From: a virus
Reading direction: 5' to 3' (one strand)
Virus record (IMG/VR): IMGVR_UViG_3300045806_000020
Coordinates: 1-29,022 of that record
DNA: 29,022 bases
The translations under genes were made by a program, and so were the position numbers. Of the stretch, positions 21,862 to 29,022 are shown in pieces (the stretch's first letter is position 1; every line of letters starts with the position of its first letter). Under the pieces are notes generated by a model that was given only the letters and a program-made list of their open reading frames with translations, had not been told where the DNA came from and ran no database searches.

Positions 21862-24800
21862 ATGATTCAATCAAATCAAAAAACATCATTGTTGGTTCCA
21901 TACCAACTACCGAAGTTCATCACAGAAGACCCAAATTATTCGAACTTTGTTCTTTTTCTCCAAGCATATTATGAATGGATGGAAGAGCAAGGTAATGTGT
22001 TGGATTTCACAAAAAGTCTAAAAAACTACTCGGATATTGACACTACGTCATCTGCGTTCTTGAATTACTACATGAATGATTTCATGACGTATTTCCCTCA
22101 AGAAATGTTGGCGGATAAGACTAAAGTGTTGAAATTGGCTAAACAACTATATCAGTCAAAGGGAACTCCCGCGTCTTATCAATTCTTATTCCGCGTTCTT
22201 TATAATACTGATGTTGACTTTTTCTACACCAAAGATGTGGTTCTCAAGGCATCTGCCGGTAAGTGGTATGTCCCAAGAAGTCTAAAATTAGCATCCAGCG
22301 ATTCAAATTTCTTACACACAGCCAACCTTCGAGTATTTGGAGAAAACTCAAAGTCTATTGCAACCATCGAAAACGCAATATATGATGGCGCAAAGACCGA
22401 AGTTTTTATATCTAACATCGAACGACTATTCCAATCCGGAGAGAGAATCATCGTAGTAGATTCTGCAAATCAACCAGTGTACTTTTTGAATGGCGCAATA
22501 GTTCCATCGGGAACTATAGGGGCAGAGACATTATCATCAACCATCGTTGGACAAATAAGTCAATTGATCATAAATCCACAATATCGTGGATCGTTGTATA
22601 ATACAAATGATCCGATTGTAATCTATGGTGGATTGAATGCAAATACACCAAATCCTATTGGGGCTATAGGCACTGTAGGGGAAGTTACTTCTGGTGGTGT
22701 TCAGCGCATATCTGTAACGACAGAAGGATATGGATATACCCCCGGTGTATATAGTGGGATTGTTGGCGGGGCAAATACTCAAATATCATTCAGTAATGTG
22801 CCCACTAACGCTGGTATTATAGCTACAGTCGGTCTTTTGGATCAATCAACATCCGCCAATGTCGGAAGTATTCCTGTGGATAGCATAAGCAGAAAGCTTA
22901 ATATAAGACTATCTAATACCAATTACTTCTTTGCAAATGCCAACACCACGAATGCAAATACCTCATTGGCAAATGCATTCACATTCACAACCATTAATAC
23001 AAACCCAATTTTATCTGTTGTTGTCTACAATTCTGGTGGTGGCATATCCACAACACCCACAGTTGCCGCCACATCACTATATAACTCAGATAATCCATTG
23101 AATGTTATTAATGGGATAACTTATTATAGCCAGACAAATCTCGCTACACTAGGAGTGTTGGCACCAATCCAAATTGTGAATGGTGGATCGGGATATGCCA
23201 ATGGACAAACAGTTTTGTTATTGGGTGGTACAGGTAGGGGCGCATATGCCAATGTGGTATCGGTGAATAGTTCAGGCGCACTTACACAGGTAGCATACCG
23301 TTACAATCCGAGTGATTCTTTCCATCATTATCCAAATGGTGGTATGGGATATGGACCAGGTCTACCCACCGCCATAGTTGTCGCACCAGCAACTGGCAAT
23401 GTGACCACAAATTCATCCAGCAACGTAGTCACCGGAAATGGCTCCACATTCCTAACACAATTGAGCAACGGTGCTGTGTTGTATGCTAGTTCAAATGTGG
23501 TATTGGGGACAATTCAATCAATAACAAGTAATACATCATTGATTCTGAGCGGCAATGCAGCAACAAGTGTCATTGCGAATAATTTCTACATCAACACTGC
23601 GCATCTAGTGGTGCCTGGAGTTTTGGGCACCGGTGCGACATTTTCATCAGTGTCAAATCGAATTGGCGCAATCACCACACTGAATATATTGAATAATGGC
23701 GAAGATTATGTTTCTGCCCCTAAAGTTTCACTTGAAGTGCAAGACCTTATAGTATCTAACGTATCAATACAAAATATAGCATCATCCGGCGACATTGTAT
23801 ATCAAGGCGCAAACACCAACACAGCAACATATCTTGCTTTTGTAGATTCTATCAATATACTACAGAACAATATAAACCCTGCGGCTAGTATATACCAGAT
23901 GCGTGTATACAACTACACATCAAAGCCTAAACAAGTTTCAGGTTCTTCATTGCTCCCATTGAAAATAGACTCTAAGGGTGCTTCAATGGTTCTTATAAGC
24001 AATTACACCGCTGGGGCTACCCCAACCACATTCAATTTGTCAGACCCAAGATTTGATAGTGCCAACGGCGTAATTCAATATGGGGATGGTACGGCACAGG
24101 CAAACTCCACATTCTTAGACGGGTTGGTGATAGGAAATGGTCAATATCTGGATACGTCTGGACAACCAAGCTCATTTGATGTCATCCAAAGCACAGACTA
24201 TAACAATTATACATATGAAATAACACTCGAAAAAGAAATTGCCAAGTACCGCGATGTGTTAATGAATCTATTACATCCTGCCGGTATGCATGTCATCGGA
24301 AGATTCCGCATGGATTCTGCCAATTCGTTTAATTATAACATTGGTAATAATTTAAATAGTGGGCATAATCTATCGTTCTACACTGGTACTGCATTCTCCA
24401 ACGTGTCTATCAATGGTAGTTTCAGTTCACCCAGCAACAACATAATAAACTTCGGGAATCTAGCTGGTGCTAACATTTCTAATATAGTTTTTGCTAATAC
24501 ATCCACTATTAGATTCACAACATCAAATAACATCACAGTGGAATCTCTAGTTATTGGTGTCAATGGTCCAGCAAATACTGCAACACTTCAAGATAGTGTG
24601 TGGTTATCATTTATGAATGTCGCTTACGGAACATCCAACACCAGTGGTAACAATTATATAAATATAAACTATCTGACCAACTCATATGATATAGTCAATG
24701 GTGGGGCATATAGTAACACTCAATATCCATTGGTTGATATCATACATGCGGGTGATGTGATTATGGTGAATAATGCGACCCAAGTGGTGGCTAGTGTGAA

Positions 24801-24936
24801 TTACAGCAACAACACCGTCTACTTACAGGGTGGATTGGCTAATGGAGCTAACGGATTGATATCTGTCAATAGGGCGATCAATTCAACTAATGTACAAATT
24901 TTTGGACCAGTCGGCGCACAGGCCATTTGGATTTAA
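21862..24936 (+). CDS. 7: gp7-like baseplate wedge protein
   Basis: 1024 residues (T4 gp7 has 1032). The N-terminus (LPKFITEDPNYSNFVLFLQA, YYEWMEEQGNVLDFTKSLKN, YQFLFRVLYNTDVDFFYTKD) and the C-terminal KYRDVLMNLLHPAGMHVIGR match the gp7-type wedge protein of marine and other T4-like phages. The middle has several Gly-Tyr-Gly beta repeats (EGYGYTPGV near residue 290; NGGSGYANGQTVLLLGGTG near 440). Assignment to gp7 rests on size, position between gp6 and gp8, and the termini. It is followed by a GATAAATA and gp8. Confidence 0.75.
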   Translation: MIQSNQKTSLLVPYQLPKFITEDPNYSNFVLFLQAYYEWMEEQGNVLDFTKSLKNYSDIDTTSSAFLNYYMNDFMTYFPQEMLADKTKVLKLAKQLYQSKGTPASYQFLFRVLYNTDVDFFYTKDVVLKASAGKWYVPRSLKLASSDSNFLHTANLRVFGENSKSIATIENAIYDGAKTEVFISNIERLFQSGERIIVVDSANQPVYFLNGAIVPSGTIGAETLSSTIVGQISQLIINPQYRGSLYNTNDPIVIYGGLNANTPNPIGAIGTVGEVTSGGVQRISVTTEGYGYTPGVYSGIVGGANTQISFSNVPTNAGIIATVGLLDQSTSANVGSIPVDSISRKLNIRLSNTNYFFANANTTNANTSLANAFTFTTINTNPILSVVVYNSGGGISTTPTVAATSLYNSDNPLNVINGITYYSQTNLATLGVLAPIQIVNGGSGYANGQTVLLLGGTGRGAYANVVSVNSSGALTQVAYRYNPSDSFHHYPNGGMGYGPGLPTAIVVAPATGNVTTNSSSNVVTGNGSTFLTQLSNGAVLYASSNVVLGTIQSITSNTSLILSGNAATSVIANNFYINTAHLVVPGVLGTGATFSSVSNRIGAITTLNILNNGEDYVSAPKVSLEVQDLIVSNVSIQNIASSGDIVYQGANTNTATYLAFVDSINILQNNINPAASIYQMRVYNYTSKPKQVSGSSLLPLKIDSKGASMVLISNYTAGATPTTFNLSDPRFDSANGVIQYGDGTAQANSTFLDGLVIGNGQYLDTSGQPSSFDVIQSTDYNNYTYEITLEKEIAKYRDVLMNLLHPAGMHVIGRFRMDSANSFNYNIGNNLNSGHNLSFYTGTAFSNVSINGSFSSPSNNIINFGNLAGANISNIVFANTSTIRFTTSNNITVESLVIGVNGPANTATLQDSVWLSFMNVAYGTSNTSGNNYININYLTNSYDIVNGGAYSNTQYPLVDIIHAGDVIMVNNATQVVASVNYSNNTVYLQGGLANGANGLISVNRAINSTNVQIFGPVGAQAIWI

Positions 24937-24938
24937 TG

Positions 24939-24946
24939 GATAAATA
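24939..24946 (+). promoter_or_regulatory. Late-promoter-like GATAAATA four bases before the gp8 ATG
   Basis: Located between the gp7 stop codon and the gp8 ATG, with only GAAC in between. It has the same four-base spacing as the element before gp25, and again no good Shine-Dalgarno sequence is seen. See the separate observation on leaderless transcripts. Confidence 0.5.
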
Positions 24947-24950
24947 GAAC

Positions 24951-26399
24951 ATGTCAAATCTAAACATCGTAACATATAACGCAAGAGCAACCCAGGTAGA
25001 GCAAGAATATTTCTCTCCAGTTGCATCCATTCAAGGCTCTTATCCTATTGGCACCTTTTATGCATTTTTAGGTAGAGTCGATCCATGGCCTATTGTTGGT
25101 GGTGTGGAGACTCCCGAACAACCACAGCAGACCCAACAATATATCAAGCAAACATTCAAGAATATGTTTGCTGCAAAGAAACTATACAGCAGTAACTTAA
25201 GTCCGGTGGTGCAGCGCATAAACTGGACTACTAATACCGTATATTCAGCGTATAGTGATATGGTAGATATGTTTCAGACCGACTCCAATGGATTTTTGAT
25301 AAACCAATTCTATATAAAAAATCGATACGATCAAGTATTCAAGTGTTTATGTAATAATAATGGTGGTGCGTCGGTGAACGAACCATTCTTCCAACCCGGC
25401 ACATACCAAACAAATAACATCTTCGCTAATGCGGGCGATGGATATAAGTGGAAGTACATATACACCATTGACGCCGGTAGTAAAAAGACTTTCATGGATA
25501 GTAATTGGATGCCTGTTCCTGTGAGTGCAAATACACCACAACCGTATCTGACAGAGGCTGGGTATGGTGACATTGAAGTTATAAATGTTATCAATGGTGG
25601 CTCCGGTTACGATGCTGTAAACACTTACATAGTGGTCACTGTTACGGGCGATGGTGTTGGGTCGTCTGCCAATGTGACACCACAACAAATCTCAAGTGGC
25701 ATTATAACTGATGTGGTAGTTGGCTCCGCTGGTTCAAATTATACTACAGCCAATGCAACCATTGCAGTATATGCTTCTGCCACTGCATATACGGCTAAGG
25801 CACCACCAATACTTACGCATGGATCAGGAGCTATAATATCAACCCCAGTTTCGCCTGTTGGTGGACATGCATATGATCCAGTTTCTGAATTGGGTGTGTC
25901 TAATTTGATGCTTGTCGCAGAATTTAATGGCAGTGAAAATGGGATAATTCCGGCGAATGGAAATGGGCCTACGTATAGACAAGTTGGAATTTTGGTGAAC
26001 CCATTTGACTACAATTCATTCCCACATCCTTCTAGTAATGCAATATTCAATTTAGCTACCCAATTGACTGTTAGTACCAATCAAGGTAATGTATTCAATA
26101 ATGGCGAGATTGTTGTCCAACAAGACAACAACTTTAATACGTTCTTCTCGGGCACTGTGTTGGATTTTAACACATCATCGAACATACTACAGCTAATAAA
26201 TACAGCAGGCACATTTCAAATTGGGGCTACAGTAAAAGGATTGACCACATTTGCGTCACGCACCCTATTGACGGTATCACCACCACAAATGATTCCATTT
26301 TCTGGATATCTTTCATATATAGAAAACAGAGTTGGTGTTCAAAGAAGTGCCGATGGTATTGAACAATTTAAATTTGTCTTGGGGTATGGTACAAATTAA
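24951..26399 (+). CDS. 8: gp8-like baseplate wedge protein
   Basis: 482 residues (T4 gp8 has 334). The N-terminal core (PIGTFYAFLGRVDPWPIVGG, TFKNMFAAKKLYSSNLSPVV, RYDQVFKCLCNNNGGAS, then GDGYKWKYIYTIDAGSKKTF) is diagnostic of gp8. Residues about 204-285 are an extra module of Gly-Ser-Gly-Tyr and Thr-Gly-Asp-Gly-Val-Gly beta repeats that accounts for part of the extra length. The C-terminus (YIENRVGVQRSADGIEQFKF) is conserved. gp8 forms dimers that bind gp7 and gp10 in the wedge. Confidence 0.9.
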   Translation: MSNLNIVTYNARATQVEQEYFSPVASIQGSYPIGTFYAFLGRVDPWPIVGGVETPEQPQQTQQYIKQTFKNMFAAKKLYSSNLSPVVQRINWTTNTVYSAYSDMVDMFQTDSNGFLINQFYIKNRYDQVFKCLCNNNGGASVNEPFFQPGTYQTNNIFANAGDGYKWKYIYTIDAGSKKTFMDSNWMPVPVSANTPQPYLTEAGYGDIEVINVINGGSGYDAVNTYIVVTVTGDGVGSSANVTPQQISSGIITDVVVGSAGSNYTTANATIAVYASATAYTAKAPPILTHGSGAIISTPVSPVGGHAYDPVSELGVSNLMLVAEFNGSENGIIPANGNGPTYRQVGILVNPFDYNSFPHPSSNAIFNLATQLTVSTNQGNVFNNGEIVVQQDNNFNTFFSGTVLDFNTSSNILQLINTAGTFQIGATVKGLTTFASRTLLTVSPPQMIPFSGYLSYIENRVGVQRSADGIEQFKFVLGYGTN

Positions 26400-26403
26400 G
26401 AGC

Positions 26404-26411
26404 AATAAATA
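26404..26411 (+). promoter_or_regulatory. Late-promoter-like AATAAATA
   Basis: Located five bases after the gp8 stop codon and 28 bases before the ATG at 26440, the same spacing as the well-placed late promoters. AAAGG provides the ribosome binding site for the next gene. Confidence 0.6.
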
Positions 26412-26439
26412 CAATGCTCATTAGAATAAAGGCTAGTAA

Positions 26440-29022
26440 ATGTTAAATTTAAATGTTGGACCATATTACGACAATTTCGACCCATCTAAGAATTATCACC
26501 GCATCCTATTCAAGCCGGGTTATGCGGTACAAGCTCGTGAGTTAACCCAATCACAAACGATTCTCCAGAATCAAATCTCAAACTTTGCCAGTGCAATTTA
26601 CACACAAAATACACCAATTTCGGGTGGACAAGTAACCACAAACCTAAATTGTTATTTCATAAAATTGAACCCTACCGACTTGTCTGGTGGCATCGTTAAG
26701 GCTTCCAACTTTAATAACAAAGTTATTATGGATTTAGCCACAGGCACAATTATGGCAAAGGTGTTGGCTACCGCCGAAGCTATTAGTGGGGGCGATCCGG
26801 CAACTCTTATTGTTTCTTATTTGTCAGGTATTCAATTTTCCGATGGTATCACTATTCAACCCACAGACGGAACGTCATTCACGGCAACTGTGGCTACTTC
26901 ATCCGTTGGAAATCCTGCAATTGGACTATCTTCAGTGGCGTCTGTTGCGGCTGGTGTTTTCTATGTGGTTAATGGGTATTCACGTTCAGATACAGTAAAT
27001 CCTGATGGAACCCAAACTCAATATTCAATTGGCAATTTCGTTGACGTACTCCCACAGACTGTTATTCTTGATAAGTATGACAATAAACCGAGTCTAAGAG
27101 TTGGTCTGCAAATCAACGAAACTATATATGACTTTGTGAGTGATGCATCGTTATTGGACCCGGCCGTTGGAGCATCAAACTATCAAGCACCTGGAGCGGA
27201 TAGATATGTTATTACGCTGACACTATCCACATTGCCAGTTACATTGGGTAATGATGACAGCTTCATTGAACTTGTGAGAGTAGAATCCGGAAACATCGTG
27301 AAGCAAGTCGATGGTACCGTGTATTCCACGATTGATGATTATTTCGCAAAACGAGATTATGAAACCAATGGTGATTATATCGTTGATGATTTCAAATTAA
27401 CACCATCTGCCAACTCCAATGGGAATGCTGCACAATACGACTTGCGTGTTAGTAAGGGCATTGCGTATGTCCATGGTTATCGCGTAGAGAATCAGTCACA
27501 AGTTATTCTTACTAACGATAGGGCACAGTCAACTGCCAATGTGAATACCAATGCTGTATTTGCTGACTATGGAAACTACTTTGTCGTTGATACGGCTAAT
27601 GGAGTATTTGATATTGGACAGGTTCCGGCAGTAGATTTCCACTGCGTACCCGCATCCAGTGTTGTATCAACAAACACAGCAACATATAGCTCCACCCTGA
27701 TTGGATCGGGGTTCATGCGTAATATCAATTATGTCACCGGAACTGGAAGTAACACAAAGTCTTATGTATACAATGCATACATCTCAGACTTGGCTACAAC
27801 TACGCTATCTGGGTCTGTTGGTGCAACTGGAAACACTAGCACAACATTCGTTATAAATGACACTAATGGGTCATTCTCGGCTACTGCAAATGCTTACTAT
27901 GGGGTTACTGTAAGCATATCCACAGGCAGTATTGTGGACACCCGCAGTATTGTGAATTATAATGGCGGAACAAAGACCGTAACATTGGATAATCCACTAA
28001 CTGTGGTCCCATCGTCTACACTCGGTTCCACATTCACGATGCAATACCAACAATTTGACACCGAGTCTATTGTGCAAACAGTTGGTGGTGGTAACTATGC
28101 ATTGATTGCGAACACGAACATTAGCACATCCGGGAAAGTAAATGGACAGGCCACAGGCGACACTATACTCAATGGTGCGGGTAATCCGGAATTGGTGTTC
28201 AACATTGGATATCCATATGTTGCGCAACTAACAAATACAAATTACTTCTCTCAGCGTGTATATCACTCAAAGGTATTCAGTGGAACGGGTGGTGGTGCTG
28301 GTTCGGTTATTGTGTATGCACAAAATCAAAATAGTGCAAATCCATTAAGATTTGAAGGTTCTGGTTCGTTGGGTGGTGCTGCCGCAGAACAACTATTCAT
28401 GGTAATAGACAATTCAACTGGTAGTGTTCTAGACTTCACCAGCAGCGGAAATACCATTACAATTTCCTCCGATAAAACATATGCCACACTAAGTTCTACT
28501 GTGTATGGTGGTAAGAATGTTACTCTAATTGCATCTGTTCAAGTTAGTAGTGCGGATTCTCCCAACTGGGTTCTTAAAGCTAAAAATCTGGTCAATGGAA
28601 ATACTGCATTTGTCAGCACTTCATTGGCTGCTGTTACGGCCAACACGTCACAGGATTTGACCAAGGGACAAGTGACGATATCAAGGTCCGGTATTTCTTC
28701 AAGTGCTATGTCATTGTATGTGAATGACGTTAAGAATATTGTAAAAATTATAGACTCTAGAACACCTGGAACAAATCCGACAGGAGCTATTTCAGCATAT
28801 ACCGACATCACAAATTACTTCACGTTAGATAATGGTCAGCGTGATAATTTCTATGATCACGCAAAGATTAGTCTATTGCCGGGTGCGCCACTTCCTGTCG
28901 GTAATATTTTAGTTGTGTTTAATTACTATTCACACACAGCTACGGGTGATGGTTATTTCAGTGTCCAATCATATCAAAATTCAAGTACATTTGGCGGTTC
29001 ATCAACCTCACCAGAAAACTAT
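26440..29022 (+). CDS. DUF4815-type virion structural protein, cut by the window end
   Basis: Open from ATG at 26440 to the last base (861 codons, no stop), so the gene continues outside. The N-terminus (NVGPYYDNFDPSKNYHRILF, then KPGYAVQARELTQSQTILQN) is the start of the DUF4815 domain of tail or baseplate proteins in large phages, typically fibre-attached wedge proteins. Later parts include LRVSKGIAYVHGYRVENQSQ, also part of the same domain. The rest is Ser/Thr/Asn/Gly-rich beta sequence. A T4-like phage would carry gp9/gp10-type fibre connectors here. This protein may play that role, but that is inference. Confidence 0.75.
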   Translation, partial: MLNLNVGPYYDNFDPSKNYHRILFKPGYAVQARELTQSQTILQNQISNFASAIYTQNTPISGGQVTTNLNCYFIKLNPTDLSGGIVKASNFNNKVIMDLATGTIMAKVLATAEAISGGDPATLIVSYLSGIQFSDGITIQPTDGTSFTATVATSSVGNPAIGLSSVASVAAGVFYVVNGYSRSDTVNPDGTQTQYSIGNFVDVLPQTVILDKYDNKPSLRVGLQINETIYDFVSDASLLDPAVGASNYQAPGADRYVITLTLSTLPVTLGNDDSFIELVRVESGNIVKQVDGTVYSTIDDYFAKRDYETNGDYIVDDFKLTPSANSNGNAAQYDLRVSKGIAYVHGYRVENQSQVILTNDRAQSTANVNTNAVFADYGNYFVVDTANGVFDIGQVPAVDFHCVPASSVVSTNTATYSSTLIGSGFMRNINYVTGTGSNTKSYVYNAYISDLATTTLSGSVGATGNTSTTFVINDTNGSFSATANAYYGVTVSISTGSIVDTRSIVNYNGGTKTVTLDNPLTVVPSSTLGSTFTMQYQQFDTESIVQTVGGGNYALIANTNISTSGKVNGQATGDTILNGAGNPELVFNIGYPYVAQLTNTNYFSQRVYHSKVFSGTGGGAGSVIVYAQNQNSANPLRFEGSGSLGGAAAEQLFMVIDNSTGSVLDFTSSGNTITISSDKTYATLSSTVYGGKNVTLIASVQVSSADSPNWVLKAKNLVNGNTAFVSTSLAAVTANTSQDLTKGQVTISRSGISSSAMSLYVNDVKNIVKIIDSRTPGTNPTGAISAYTDITNYFTLDNGQRDNFYDHAKISLLPGAPLPVGNILVVFNYYSHTATGDGYFSVQSYQNSSTFGGSSTSPENY

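Noticed and set aside
24657-24664. TATAAATA inside the gp7 gene
   Set aside because: Exact late element, but it lies within an Asn/Tyr/Ile-rich coding stretch about 290 bases before gp8, and no gene start follows at usual spacing. Probably coincidental, though an internal promoter is not excluded.

Overview
The window is a piece of a T4-superfamily myovirus genome. The evidence is the set of T4-type proteins recognisable in the translations: PhoH, gp33, gp59 and gp32, a full set of baseplate proteins (gp4, gp25, gp26, gp27, gp48, gp53, gp54, gp5 pieces, gp6, gp7, gp8), and T4-style late promoters of the form NATAAATA. The sequence is AT-rich. A circularly permuted (two-piece) tmRNA gene, a form I know from alphaproteobacteria, some betaproteobacteria and cyanobacteria, suggests a host in one of those groups. 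An alphaproteobacterium is my first guess; this is inference.

Layout. 1-1323: 3' part of a PhoH-like ATPase gene interrupted in its Walker A motif by a LAGLIDADG intein. 1325-4144: a late-promoted group with a glycine-rich adhesin, its likely assembly partner, small membrane proteins that may form a lysis cassette, and a Lys/Ala-rich protein of unknown role, ending in a terminator. 4176-5113: a 51-residue protein, the permuted tmRNA locus, and a SleB-type cell-wall hydrolase. 5114-7520: a consensus sigma-70 promoter followed by gp33 (late transcription coactivator, apparently starting at ATT), gp59 (helicase loader), a HAD phosphatase, and gp32 (ssDNA-binding protein) ending in a terminator.

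7521-13424 (minus strand): gp4 head-completion nuclease, a gp2-like candidate, a gp54-like tube initiator, gp26, a -1 frameshift extension of gp26 that has no start codon, and two related large proteins. One of these carries a lytic transglycosylase-like domain and the other is a candidate tape measure. 13425-13494: divergent late promoters two bases apart.

13495-29022 (plus strand): a tightly packed baseplate operon: gp48, gp53, gp27, gp5 OB domain, unknown, gp5-type needle, unknown, gp25, gp6, gp7, gp8, and a DUF4815-type structural protein cut by the window end.

How it works together: gp33 would bring host RNA polymerase to the NATAAATA late promoters, which drive the tail and baseplate genes in both directions. 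gp32 and gp59 serve replication. The tmRNA would supply ribosome rescue and tagging during infection. The most notable observations are the permuted tmRNA with its own tag ANESVYSLAA, the slippery T TTT TTC site joining gp26 to a conserved extension (the logic of a tail-assembly chaperone), the ATT start of gp33, and late promoters placed only four bases before the ATG of gp25 and gp8. No tRNA genes, CRISPR arrays or insertion sequences were seen.
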